In this document: one piece after another, positions 51,356 to 63,124 of the stretch
Layout of the letters: each line of letters begins with the position of its first letter
How positions within the stretch are numbered: position 1 is the stretch's first letter
Origin: Mallotus nudiflorus
Lineage: Eukaryota > Streptophyta > Magnoliopsida > Malpighiales > Euphorbiaceae
Length of the DNA stretch: 64,000 bases
Assembly (NCBI GenBank): GCA_947683625.1
Contig: CANTUR010000127.1
Location: 124,001 to 188,000 of the forward strand
Reading direction: 5' to 3'
The notes under the pieces: model-generated
The model's database searches: none
The model's input: only the letters and a program-made list of their open reading frames with translations
Told to the model about the DNA's origin: nothing
Made by a program: the position numbers and the translations under genes

Positions 51356-51786
51356 TAACTTTAATTTATATTTTTTTGTTACAAAATATTAATTTTAATT
51401 ATATATAAAAGTTATTTAAAATAATTTCAACTAATTTAAATGATGTAATACATCAGAGTTATCACATAACAATTCAACTCAATAAAGAATTATTATGTCA
51501 TGCTATCACATCACTTTTTTTTATAAAATTGTTGATTATAATTTTATTTTACTTTTTTTATTCTTCTAAATTCAAATGTATAAAAATATGATAAAACAAT
51601 CTCATGATGATAAAACAATCTCATGATAAATGTAACAGAACAGTATAATATGATAATTTTTATTGAATTGGACAATAATATAATAATTTTAGTATGTCAC
51701 ATTATCTAAATTAATTAAAATTATTTTGAATAACTTTTCTATATGGTTAAAATTAATGTTTTGTAATAAAAAAATTAAAATTATTT
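51356..51786. mobile_element. Fold-back (long inverted repeat) element
   Basis: The left arm, about 100 bp (51356-51455), and right arm (51689-51786) are inverted copies, sharing TTACAAAA(T/C)ATTAATTTTAA and AAAAGTTATT(T/C)AAAATAATTT. The central spacer of about 230 bp is AT-rich and non-coding. It is consistent with a fold-back MITE; no target duplication could be assigned. Confidence 0.6.
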
Positions 51787-51796
51787 GAACTAAAAT

Positions 51797-52011
51797 TGTT
51801 GAGGAAGTAAATATTTTTATTGTATATATTAGGAAGTAAATATTTGTATACAATTAAGAATAAAGTTTTTTATTCTATTTAGGATGTTATTCTATTCCTA
51901 ATTAGATTGTGATTAAGATTCATATATGTATATATAAGGAATGTAACCATTCTTTAAATATCATGAAAAAATATTTTCCTTAAATTTTTTTTTTCTGAAT
52001 TTTATTTTTCA
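51797..52011 (+). repeat. Small solo LTR (215 bp)
   Basis: Begins TGTTGAGGAAGT, ends TTTATTTTTCA, and is flanked by AAAAT at 51792-51796 and 52012-52016. Internal text (GATTGTGATTAAGATTCATATATG..., a TATA-rich middle and a T-rich end) resembles the element E LTR in layout. The low-complexity TSD makes this less than certain. Confidence 0.6.
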
Positions 52012-52016
52012 AAAAT

Positions 52017-52628
52017 AAAATTGGAATAGGTACAAAAAGTACTTTATGGTTTGACGTATTTTTACTTAAAAGTTTGTGTTTTTTTTAACATTTAGAATTA
52101 TGTAGTTTCGTTTTTTAACATTTTAATACGTTACCAATTAATATTATTATTATTTTATAATAAAACTTTACTATAACACTCTATTTCAATAATACAAATA
52201 TTTTACATGTGATTTATTATCAATATAACTATTTAAATATTTTTAAAAATATTACAAATTTATTTTAAATTTGTCATCAATACATCTTATTTTAGTTAGT
52301 TGAATGCTATATTGCTTTGTAAATAATTTTACTATTAAAAATTTAAATTATTTTAATATTATATTATATATTTTGAACAATATTACAGAGTAAGATATAA
52401 AAATGCAAATATAATTAAATCACATATCTTTAAATGTTATAAAAAACACCACAAGTAAAAAAATTTTCTAACCACATTGTATTTTTCCCAATAAAATTTA
52501 GTGTAAAATTTTCATTTTATCGTGAAAAAGGGAAGTGGAGGTTATTAGGCTCAAGAAAGCTTCACCAACAACCTAGTGTGCATGGGTGAGAAGTGGCAAA
52601 AGAGGTTGGAAAAGTATAAAAAATTACT
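52017..52628. other. AT-rich intergenic DNA
   Basis: No coding, RNA or structured element recognised. Confidence 0.5.
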
Positions 52629-52797
52629 GCATTTTCATTAGAGATATGTGATATTTTTTGTGACAAATAATTACATTGTCTCAATCCGTTAATAAATGAA
52701 AACAATTCATACTAACTTGTTGAAAATAATGATATGGCACAGGTAAAATTAAAATTTTTAATTGATTAGAAATTTTAAATCATATGACAAGTATTTG
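52629..52797 (-). mobile_element. MITE copy, diverged, inverse to 55902-56089
   Basis: Aligns with the reverse complement of 55902-56089 across about 170 bp. Shared words include GTGATATTTTTTGTGACAAA (with gaps) and GGTAAAATTAAAATTTT. The terminal repeats seen in the other copy are eroded here. Confidence 0.5.
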
Positions 52798-54356
52798 TAC
52801 CTTTTTAATAAGTTTATTTTATAATAAAATAATTTTTTTCAAGAATATTTAATTTATTAAAAAAATGAAGAAATTATTAATTATTTTTTATTTTTTTTAT
52901 CAATGTTAATAATTAATAAGATATTTTATTAATTTATATATATTTATGTTAATTAATTTTTTTACTTTATTTAAGGTTATTTATGCTTCTTGATATTATT
53001 TCATTATGAATAAAGTAATTTTTTAATTATTTTATAAAAATATTTTGAATTTACAAAAACAAACTTGTTGTACTTGCAAAAAAATATTTGGTTCTTTTTT
53101 AAAAAATAATATTAATTTTATGTAATAATAATTTTAATTATAAAATAGCACTAACACTTTGTGAAAAAAATTATATAATTATAAAAGATAGTTTTATAAA
53201 AATATAATTTATTTTTTATGAAATAAGATATATATATACTGTTTAATAACATTTTTACTTTCTATGGCTTTTTATTGTGAATAAATAAATTTATTTTATA
53301 AAAATATTTTAAATTTACAATAATAATAATAATAATTTACAAAATGATAGTAACTTTTGGTAGTTTATAAAAAATTACTTTCATAAAATATAAAACTCTT
53401 TTTCATAGAACATATGGTTCTTTTTAAAAAAAAAATATATCAAATTTTACATAATAACAATCTATTTATATATATAAAGTTGAAAGTGAATTTCACTGTT
53501 TATATACAGTGTCACACTTGCCATCCGATTTTGAGAAAGTTGCAAAATTGCCACCGGTTGCTTCATTATTCTTTCATCCTCTTATTTCAGAAAAATCACA
53601 GCATGTCACTGACTTCTCCTTTTCCATTGGACTGCTGTAGAGCTTATTCAAAACAACGCCATTTTGTTGAATTTTCTTTTTTGCCACCGCCGGCGCCAAT
53701 TAAAACATAGAGGCTGTCTAAGAAAATGGTACCGTTTTATTTCAGTCCTTTTTTTTTTTTTTCAAAAGAATAAAAAACAGCTATGTGATTACAAAAACAA
53801 TATGTTTTCTTTAGATCATTACAAGAATTAAAAAAAAAATGATTGGCTATTACAATAAGAAAAAAAATAAAATTGTCTTATTCTTTAAAAAGAAAAAAAC
53901 TTATTGTTTGTTTGAGTTTTTATTTTAATGTGTTAATTTATATATTAATTTTATTTGTGGTTTATGCTTCCCTTTTTTTCCTAGATTTTTGTTATTATTT
54001 GTTCAACTTTTATTAACTAAATGTCATTAAATTAATTCAGTATTTATTTATTGTCAAGTTGATTTATTTCCAGATGAATTGTCGGTCAAAAAATGATGTA
54101 TTAGATTTTTTTTAAAAAAAATACATTATTTTTTGCAAAAAATTTTATTATTCTCAGTTGATCGTTTTTTCCATTGCAGATTTAATGATATTGATGATAA
54201 GAAAAATTAATGTTGATTAATTTTTTTTGAAGTCCTCTCGAATTTTTGTTTACTTGAACAATTTGCTTGAAAGGAAAAAAAAAAATTAAAAGATGTTACC
54301 TTAATTCATGAATTTAAAGTTATATTATTCTGTATCTATTAATTAATGTTTTATGT

Positions 54357-54392
<36 letters not shown>

Positions 54393-54800
54393 TTACATCG
54401 AAGCGCAAGTGATCTTTACTAGTTTTAGTTATAAAATAACAATAATACTTTGCTAAAAAGTATAAGGATAAAAATATAATTCTATAGCAACATATTTTCA
54501 TTTTCACAAAACAAGAAATTAATAAATATATAATAACACTTTTAGTTATAAAATATCATTAACACTTTGTAAAAATAATTATAATTATTAAACATAATTT
54601 TATAAAAATAAATTTAATTTTTATATTAATAAAATATATTAATAATTCAAAAATATCAAATAATAAAAAATTTTGAAAATATTAATCTCTTCGTAAGTCT
54701 TTCGTAACTTAAAACAAATATTCTTAAATAAAAAAAGTTATTTTTTTAGAATAATAAAACAAGTCATTTTATCATAGAATAAACTTATACATAAAAAAAA
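52798..54800. other. Very AT-rich intergenic region with dispersed repeats and a small GC-richer island
   Basis: A block with 'gttataaaata' followed by 'aacactttg' recurs at about 53125-53235, 54418-54500 and 54534-54640. A GC-richer stretch at 53500-53710 (GCCACCGG, GCCACCGCCGGCGCC) carries an open frame of 98 codons whose protein I do not recognise. It is preceded by a perfect CACTGT/ACAGTG hairpin at about 53493-53510. A (TA)n run lies at 54358-54391. Confidence 0.4.
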
Positions 54801-54808
54801 GGTATAAA

Positions 54809-55880
54809 TGGCCAAATGCATAGAATCACCTCCAAACTTTACACGATTCACCCATCTACTTTTATTTTAATGGCAAAAATCATTTTTAAACCCGTAAACT
54901 ATAATGGTTTTTTCTATTTAACTTCTATTGTTTTATTGCTGAATATTTGTTTCCAGAATTTTTGAACTAGAACCCTATAAGGGATCAAAAAAGGGCAAGA
55001 TGAGAGGTGGGGAGAATCCCCACAAATCCTTTGATGCCTAATTTAGAGAATTTAGAGAGAGAGTTTTAGAGAGATAAAGAGAGTAATGAGTATGAGAAGA
55101 ATAAAATGAATAAGAATAAAGGATATGAAATCTTATTTACAGGGATAGTAATGCTCAAATCTGAGAGGAATATGATTTCTCTTTGACGAAAGTCTCGTGC
55201 TTATTAGCAGAGTGTTTCTTCCTATCCGAGAATCTCCTTAAATGAGAATCTTTTCCTATTTATTTTGGGTGTCCTCCTTCTGCAAGCAATTCTTGTATGG
55301 GAAAATAAAGACCTTAGTAAAATAAGAATATGTATATGAGGTGTTAATTGCGTTGCATTGAGTACCTATGTTATTATTTATGTATACATTGATTGAGTTG
55401 AAAATGAAAGCAATTTTATATATGTAATAATAGGGAGCCTTACACTAAAGAAAGTGCTTGATTTGCAATTGAGAGAGTTAAGGATTTAGGGCATCATCAA
55501 GATTGAAGAGGAAGGCATAACTGATTCTAACAATGAGGTAAAATAAAGAAGGCAAAAAGCAACTCTAGAAAAAGAGGAAACTATGGTGAGTTAAAAGCAA
55601 AAGAGTTTAAGTGGGCATTTAAGGTAGAAGTATTTGAGTCACAAACTGATTCTTTATTTTTTTTTCTAAAATTTTAGTTATTAATTAATAAGGGATATTT
55701 TATAATTAATAATAAAAAATAATTTTATTTTGCATATTAGCATGTACTTGTTAAATGCAACTTAATTAAAGGTTGACCGGTTAAAAATAAGAGTTGAGAG
55801 ATTAAATAGATTACAAAGAATGTAGAGTGTGATATAGGTTAATTGTGTAAAGTTTAGGGAAAAATTATGTATTCGGCCAA
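54809..55880. mobile_element. H: non-autonomous MULE-like element
   Basis: Terminal inverted repeats TGGCCAAATGCATAGAATCA... (left) and the inverse at the right end (TGGCCGAATACATAAT) extend for at least 50 bp, sharing AAACTTTACAC(G/A)ATT. Near-duplicate flanks contain GTATAAA (54802-54808 and 55882-55888). No transposase is present. It is interrupted by solo LTR I. Confidence 0.6.
54963..55412 (-). repeat. I: small solo LTR inside MULE H
   Basis: Starts TGAACTAGAACC, ends GAAAGCA and is flanked by ATTTT on both sides (54958-54962 and 55413-55417). Read on the minus strand it has the usual LTR end: a CTCTCTAAA-rich stretch, then GGGGATTCTCCCCACC. No internal domain is present. Confidence 0.5.
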
Positions 55881-55901
55881 GTATAAATAACTCCCCAATC
55901 A

Positions 55902-56089
55902 TTTCATTCATTTTCAATTAGAAGTTAAAATTTGTAATCAGTCTAAAATTTTAATTTTACCCATGTCACATTATTATTTTCTATTAGTGTTAGTCTAAAT
56001 TGCCTTCCGTTACTAATAGATTGAATCACATGATAGCTCTTTGTCACAAAAAAAAATATTATATGTATCTAGGTGAAAATGAATGAAAT
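55902..56089. mobile_element. MITE with 16-bp perfect terminal inverted repeats
   Basis: ATTTCATTCATTTTCA at 55902-55917 and its exact inverse at 56074-56089 bound 188 bp of non-coding DNA. A second, diverged copy lies at 52629-52797. The target duplication is unclear. Confidence 0.7.
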
Positions 56090-56289
56090 CACAAAAATAG
56101 CTATTTGAACTTTTTCATTAAAAATATTTTACTAAAGATGACCTCGATTAATGAGCTTAGACCGTTGGGACTGTTGGTCTTTTAGTAAAACTTTTATGTG
56201 ATAGCATAGACTAGCATATTGAGATTGCTATTGAATTTCTTCAATTAGTTTCCTTTTAATAGGCCTACAGCCTAATGAAAACACACTTT

Positions 56290-56726
56290 GGGGTCATTTG
56301 CTTTATATTTCGGAATCAAAATCGAAATGGAGGAGAATCAAAAGTGAAATAAAATTTTTAACATAGTATTGAGTTTACAGGGGAATCATAATCATAACCA
56401 ATCTTATTTATATATGAAAATATATTAAATAATTATTATTATGAATTTATATATTTTATTTCATTACTTCAAAAAATATTATATTTCATAAATTTTAATA
56501 TATTATGACAATATTTAAAATTTTAATGAATTTATAATTAATTTGATTTGATTTCATGATAATAAAAAATTATTCCTTACCCTTATAAGGGAAATGAGTG
56601 ATTCTCATTAATAAAGGAATTCATTCCCACTTCCACATAAAATTTTAATGAATCAAACACTAGAAATCAAAATTATTCATTTTGATTATGATTTCTATAC
56701 TTATTTTTCATGTAACGAATGACCTC
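56290..56726. mobile_element. Possible hAT-type MITE
   Basis: GGGGTCATTTG at 56290 and the inverse of CGAATGACCTC at 56716-56726 match at 9 of 11 bases. The interior is AT-rich with inverted stretches of the 'gaatcaaaat' type. No 8-bp duplication was found, so confidence is low. Confidence 0.35.
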
Positions 56727-56735
56727 TTAGACTAG

Positions 56736-58179
56736 TGTAGGCAGCGGGGTTTAGCGCGCGCCCCACGGCACTGTATGGGCTCAATGCCCACTAGGAAATA
56801 CATGTTAGGTCTTTGGAGCCTAAATGGAGATGGAGTCGCCACCCGGATAAAAGCTGGGATACATTATATAACAACTGGATCTCGTGGAGGTTCCCAAAAG
56901 CCGTCATCAGAAAACGGGTTCGAAAACTAGGTATAGGCTTTTAGATGCCCACTCGACCTTACGATTGGCCTCCATTTGTGTTTTTTATTTTATTACCTTT
57001 AATTATTCAGTTATTCCTTTATTTACATATAATTTGGAATTGCTTGCAATCAATTGTTCAATTTTACACTTAAGTCTGAGTTTGCACATTAGCTAAATTT
57101 TATGCCTTAATGTTTCAAAATTCATCAAAATAATAAATCAAAAAAATACATTGGAATTCAAAGAGGGAAGAGATTAAAGATTACAACATTTTTACACAAA
57201 TAAAAGCATATTAAACCAGAAATATACCAAAGATAAACTAAGACCAAACTAGTCCTTAGATCCATGAAAACCTCTTAAGAACTAGTTAAGGGATAAAGCC
57301 TTAACGATTCAAGGGGATCAGTCTCAAGGATCTTGTAATCACTAAAATATTAGTCCCAGAATATGTAAAATTTCTCAAAAGAAAGTTTACAAAATAAGTT
57401 CATGAAAATGGAAGTTAAAGAGTTAAAAAATTAACTTAAAAGACATGGACAAACAGTGATATACAAATGAGCAAAGTATGAGGACTTAAATATGCTTAAA
57501 AATCAAGATCATGCGTGCATATTACAAAAATCTCATAGTAAAGGCATGGGCTGCCCTGTCTGAAGAGGCGACGCCTTTGTGCAGATGACCTGACTCTCAA
57601 AACGATTAAGCTTCTATTCTAAGCAATGTTATTCAAGTAAACAATCAAAGACTTATAGCTACATCTAACACCCTAGTGAATCATATTGAAAACATGATAT
57701 GATAGGTAGCATAAACTCAAAATATACATTAAATAAAATTAAGTCATATACAAGTCTAACATCAAAATGCTAAGGAGGTAAATAGAATTTACTTGAGTAT
57801 GAGCTTTAATAAAATAGTTGGCCCTATGAGATTACTTTGGATGTTGAACTCTACTTGGATGTGAGCTACACTTGAAGACAAGCTTTTTTCATCCCCTCCT
57901 TTTCAAGGAAATGGACTTTTGAGCTTGAATTTCTCCTCTTCTTCTTAAAAATATCCCCTCTCATAGTTTTAGAGCCTCTCCCTCCTCTTTCTAAAATGGT
58001 TCTCCCCTCTATATTGGTAACCCCCCTCCTCTTCTCTCTCTTATTTCTTTTCCTTTTTATCTCAACCTTCACCTATACCCCTAGTTTCCTAGACCATCAT
58101 GAGCCTCAATAACCTTTTTCTTTCCCTCAAAAATCTCTTCCTCATGCTAAAATCAGGTCTGGAAGGTGTGGGGCCTACA
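56736..58179 (-). repeat. Element K 3' LTR (1444 bp)
   Basis: Bounded by TGTAGGC (56736) and GCCTACA (58179), a perfect 7-bp inverted terminal pair. The left end shares GGGGTTTAGCGCG and GGAGTCGCCACCC with G and L. The polypurine tract expected right of 58179 is weak. No gene is seen in the LTR. Confidence 0.75.
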
Positions 58180-58483
58180 CCACTTGACCATCATTGTTGC
58201 AGCTGTATTAAATGCTAAGAAAATAACGAGCGACGATAAGAAAAAAAGAAGTACCTTCAGGAAGAATGGGCTTACTAAGAATCGCTTGTTTGATGGAAGG
58301 TTATCCAGGTTGATAATGGTTTCTGCCAAGATGAGGGGGAAGGGGTTGAGTCCATTTTCCACTTGCTCCAGGATACAAAAGATTTTGGCATCACAATTGT
58401 TAGAAGTAGAGACGAGCAAGAATTGAGCTCGTTCGCTTGTGGCCTATATGGATATGATCAGTGATGTTCGATCTTATATTCCT
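58180..58483. other. Element K region between integrase and 3' LTR
   Basis: Contains overlapping open frames on both strands (58166-58426 plus, 58419-58153 minus). Neither resembles a known domain to me. The missing integrase end should lie here, so a deletion or replacement has occurred. Confidence 0.4.
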
Positions 58484-58993
58484 TTAATAGGGTAGCCATC
58501 GAAACTGAATACTAGTGTCAGTGACAACGTGATGGGGTAACCTATATCTGTAAATTATATTCTTCTCGATGAACTTTACCATTTTTTTTAAGCCAATGGT
58601 GGTATAGAACTTAGCTTTGACCCATTTAGAGAAATAATCGATTGCCACTATAATATACCGATGACCATTTGATGTTCTCGACTTTATCTCTCCTATAATA
58701 TCAATTCCCCAAGCGGCCAAGGGCTATAGAGAAGTCATTCCTTGAAGTTCCATAAAAGGCAGATGATTGATGTCTCCATAAGTCTGATAGTTATGACACT
58801 TCTTTATAAACTTGACATAATCCATCTCCATAGTTAGCCAAAAGTAACCTTGACGAGCTATCTTCTTTGACAAGACTATCCTATTCATGTGTGGCCCATA
58901 AACTCTTTCATGCAATTCTTCCATCAACCTTAGAGCTTTGTCTTTGTCAACACATTTTAAATGAACCCCAGTTGACATTATTTTATACAACAT
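58484..58993 (-). pseudogene. pol: Element K integrase, C-terminally truncated
   Basis: The frame 58993-58724 contains the HHCC zinc region (HERVYGPH, then CHNYQTYGD with the first Cys kept). 58720-58484 has the core text WGIDIIGEI and IVAIDYFSKWVKA, with the first catalytic Asp, and VVTDTSIQF with the second. The third acidic residue and the C-terminal part are absent. A stop separates the two frames. Confidence 0.8.
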
Positions 58994-59049
58994 GCCATTG
59001 TAACTGATAAATTACTGAGATAGCATTCATAGGACATCCTCTTTTTCTT

Positions 59050-59885
59050 TTCGGCATTCTTTGGAAATTATCCCATTTTTAAATACTTTTGTAATTCATA
59101 AAACCAAGGCTTCTCAACGGTAGTATCAACTGGCATTACCTTTATCTCTTCATAGCAAGGAATTCAAGATTTAACTAGAATTAGAGGCTTAAATGTTGTT
59201 TGCTTCTCACTCTCCCACATTGAAGCTAATGTAGCTAGAGTATCTGCTATATGATTATCTTCTCTTGGTAAGTGGATGAATTTGCATTGAACAAAGGACA
59301 ATGAGATAGTATTCAAATAATTCTAGTACAGTTGTAGTCTATCTTCTTTCACCTTCCATTCTTTAGAAGCATGTCTCATTACCAACATAGAGTCTCTACA
59401 AGTAGTGATGTCCTCTACCTCCACACGACGCAATGCTTCTAACCTAAAAATGCACGCTTCATACTCAACTTGGTTATTCTTCACTTTAAATTTGAGTCTT
59501 TTTATCATCGGGATCATTTCTCCCCTCGATGTGATTAAGATTACACTGATGCAACCCCTTTACTATTAACAGCTCCATCAAAGTACATTTTCCAGCCTTG
59601 CACCTTTATTTCCCCTAAATGTTCATATGAAAACTCTAATTTCCACTCTTGCTTATCATCTCTTGGGTTTTGAGCCAGAAAGTCTACTACTGCTCTTCTT
59701 TTTACCATTTTATTTGCTACATAGTCTATGTCAAATTCCGTGAGCAAAACTAGCCATCTAGCCAATTTTCCTATAAGAGACAGGGTCTGTTGGAGGTATC
59801 TAAGGGGATCATGTTTAGAGACTGCTTGCACTCTGTAAGACTGGAAGTAGTGCCAGAGCATCTTCATTGCCCAAATCACGGCCAA
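59050..59885 (-). pseudogene. pol: Element K RNase H and additional archaeal-type RNase H
   Basis: The first RNase H is in 59885-59700 (AVIWAMKMLWHYFQSY, LTEFDIDYV). After a linker, a second RNase H starts WKMYFDGAVNSKG (59600-59541) and continues with KNNQVEYEACIFRLEALRR and CRDSMLVMRHASKEWKVK (59517-59323). The rest, to about 59050, is in broken frames. Two RNase H domains in this order are a known trait of Tat elements. Confidence 0.78.
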
Positions 59886-60204
59886 ACATGTCTTCTCTAT
59901 AAGACTGTAATTTGTTCATACTGCAAAAGTTTCTTGCTTAAGTAGTACACAACGTGCACTATCTTCCATTCATTTTCCTAGGCTATTGCACCAAGGGCTT
60001 TCCCGGCTTTGGCGGTTATAGAATTGGAGGATTCATCAGATAATTCTTAATAGCTTTAAAAGCTCATTAACACGTATCATCCCAGATCATTGACTAATTC
60101 TTTCTTAGTAGCTTAAAAATTGGTTCACATATTATAGTCAACTTAGTTGTGAACCTACTGATGTACTATAACTGGCTGATAAACCCTCTAAATTCTTTCT
60201 AATT

Positions 60205-61215
60205 CTATGGTATGGGCATTTCCCTGATCTCTTTGACTTTGTTCGTGTCTACCTCTATCCCTTTTTGGCTAATAATATGTCTTAGCAATTTACCAGACGT
60301 CACCCACTTCCTTGAGTTTAGCCTTAGATTGTACTTCTTTGCCTTTATTAAGAACTTGTCCAGCACTTCAAAGTGTCCTTCTTTGGTCGTAGACTTTACC
60401 ATGATGTCATCGACATAGACCTTTATCTCCTTGTGAATCATGTCATTTAATAGAGTGGTAGCCATCCTATGGTAAGTAGCTCCCACATTCTTAAGCCTAA
60501 ATGGCATGACTGTGTAACAGTAGATACCCCATTCTATGATGAAGGATGTCTTTAACTTTCCAATTGCTACCATCATGATTTGATTGTATCATGAGAATCC
60601 AATTATAAAAGAATACATTTGCTAGAAGTTGCGCTATCAACTAGGGTGTCGATATATGGCAGTGGAAAGTCATCCTTTGGGCAAGCTTTGTTTAAGTCTC
60701 TATAATCCACACACATTTTGACACTTCTGTCCTTCTTCGATATAGGTACAATGTTTGCCAACCACTGGGTGTACTCTACCACCTTCATAAAATTTTCCTT
60801 TAATTGTTTCTTGACTTCTTCCTTAATCAAAAGGGCTCATTCTGACATGAGCCTTCTCTGTTTCTACTTAATTACTGATATATGAGGATATGTGGGGATT
60901 CTATGTTTTGTAATTTCCATGTCGATACTAGGCATATTCTCATAGCCCCAAGCAAATACTTTCTATCTTTTTGTCAATATCTCTTTTCATTTTTTCTCTC
61001 TTATCATGAGTTAAATCAGAAGCAAACAATATATTCTTAGGATTGTCATTTGTGCCTAAAGTAAATAATTTAGTTTGCATGCAATTAACATCAAATATAT
61101 GCATGAAATGATCATCACAAATAGAATAACCATTAAGGAACACATCACGCAAATAAGCAAAGTTAGACTTCATTACATTCACTTTAGTAAAGAAAATGTC
61201 ATCAATCTCAAACAA
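60205..61215 (-). pseudogene. pol: Element K reverse transcriptase with pre-RT linker, broken
   Basis: The linker 61215-60940 (FTLGTNDNPKNILFASDLT, then HDKREKMKRDIDKK) matches the segment ahead of RT in Tat/Athila elements. RT is in 60830-60603 (WLANIVPISKKDRSVKMCVD, YRDLNKACPKDDFPLPYID) and 60576-60205 with the active site YVDDIMVKS near 60410. A frame break separates them. The frame is open up to the L boundary at 61247. Confidence 0.82.
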
Positions 61216-61247
61216 AAAAGAAAGGGAAACATCAAAATCATCATCAT

Positions 61248-62625
61248 TATAGACAGTGGGGTTTAGCGCACGTCTAAGATTTTAGCAACCATGACACTGT
61301 TTGAGCTCAGGGCTCTAGAGAACACACTAATAACTACCACAAAGACATGGTGTGGAGATGAGGAGTCGCCACCCAGGATAATAACTGGGACAAATTGAAA
61401 AGGTGGTACTCGTAACCAGGAGATTCTAGATACAGAATACCAATTTCTTTTAGTCTTATGTTCATTTAGAATTACTTTATGAATTATTATCTTATTCTTT
61501 ATTTACATGCAATTTCATATAAACCCTAAAAACAATCAACTCCAAGGAAAACGAGTCATGAAATATACAAGTAAATAATGAATTCAATAAATCACATAAT
61601 CTCTCAGTTAGTCTAATCTACATGGATTTTAAATGAATGAGTTAAATCTACATGTTTTAATTTATATGTGAACCTAAAGACTTAATTCCTTTTGATTTTA
61701 ATTAAATGAACTTAAGTCTACTTGTTTTAATAAAAAATGGGCCTAATTCTACAAATTATGGAATATTTAAATTAGTGGGCCTAATTCTACATGTTTTTAT
61801 TAAATAGTGATTTTAAATCTACAAATTATGAAAAAAAGGCTTAAATTAAGTGGACTAAGTCTAAATTAATTAAACTGAGTTACGTGAGCCTATGTCTAAT
61901 TAACTAAATGGGCCTAAGGATATTTCTAACCTAAAATCTAATTAATTATGGACCTAAAAATATATTTTAATTAATTAAATCTAATTAATTATTAAGTGAG
62001 ATGGGCTAAAAGAATTACCTAAACTTAAATAAATAAATCAAAGTCTAAAATGGGCTTAAGGCCCCAAAACACATAAAAATAATAAATAAGCCCAAAAATA
62101 AATAAAAACAAAAAAATGATTAAACAAAAGATCAAACAACTAATTAAATTAATCCCTTATAAAAAAAAAACCCTAGTTTTATTAATATGCAACCTAAATT
62201 AATCTACTTTCTCCATTGATTTTAAGTAATTACCTAATTAAAAACCTAATTTTACTAACCAATTTAATTAAAATAAACATGCAACCACACACATAATTTC
62301 ACTACTCCCACTATTGGGGCTATTACATTAATTCATAAAACAGTTAATAAAATAAAAAAATAAAGCAATAAATAAAATAAAATAAAAACCCTAGAAACTA
62401 AGTCTCTATGAGGCTTCGTCCATGGTTTTCTATGGACTTCTCATGAATTCATCCTTCTAACATGATCACTATGCGTTTTCCTCCATAATCACCACAAAAA
62501 AATAAAATAAAATTATGATTAATAAATAAATTATAATAATAACTCAAAAGAATAAAAATAACCAATAATATCAAAAAGAAATAAAAAAAATAGAATAAGA
62601 AGAAGATGATGATGCTTACAAAATA
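61248..62625 (-). repeat. L: partial LTR related to solo LTR G, inside element K
   Basis: Begins TATAGACAGTGGGGTTTAGC and follows G (38937-40345) over about 1.4 kb with point differences and small indels. Similarity stops near 62625, where G continues for another 775 bp. The right LTR end (TCTACA) is not found, so L is truncated or rearranged, and no target duplication can be assigned. Confidence 0.7.
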
Positions 62626-62911
62626 GTGATCTCATAGCTCTGATTTTAGCTTTCATTATGTAATATCTTTCCATTCAGATACTTATGCAATATGATAAAG
62701 ACGAATATGTGATATTTGACAAAAATCTCCAATTCAATTTTACTCATTCATTGGGGCAAAAATGAGAACATTCATTACATCACATGACACAACTCCTATA
62801 ATCAATTAATCCTAAATTTTTCTCTCCAATTTTTCACCTTATTGTTCTTTTTCTTTTTCTCTCTCTTTGTTTTTCTTCTCTCTTTTTTTTTATCATTCTT
62901 CTTATTTTTCC

Positions 62912-63124
62912 TCAGATTTTGCTCTCTTTAGAAGTTATGTCATATGATATAAGACTATTCTTTAAGTTTACATTTGTGCCCATCCTGAATGAATCTAATT
63001 GTATTAAATTTTTGTCAAACATGCAGATGCGATAAATATCACAATGCGTAGTACCATCAGGATGCATATTATATAAATGAGCATAATCAGAATTTATATC
63101 ATCTATCACTAAAAAAAAAAACAT
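62912..63124 (-). pseudogene. pol: Second copy of the pre-RT linker, right of LTR L
   Basis: The frame 63124-62912 ends SFRMGTNVNLKNSLISYDIT, parallel to FTLGTNDNPKNILFASDLT at 61215-60940 on the other side of L. The two are similar but not identical, so they are not simply two halves of one gene. Confidence 0.55.

Noticed and set aside
58153..58426. Two overlapping frames on opposite strands between integrase and LTR of K
   Set aside because: Neither has family resemblance; they are mutual shadows in a short interval.
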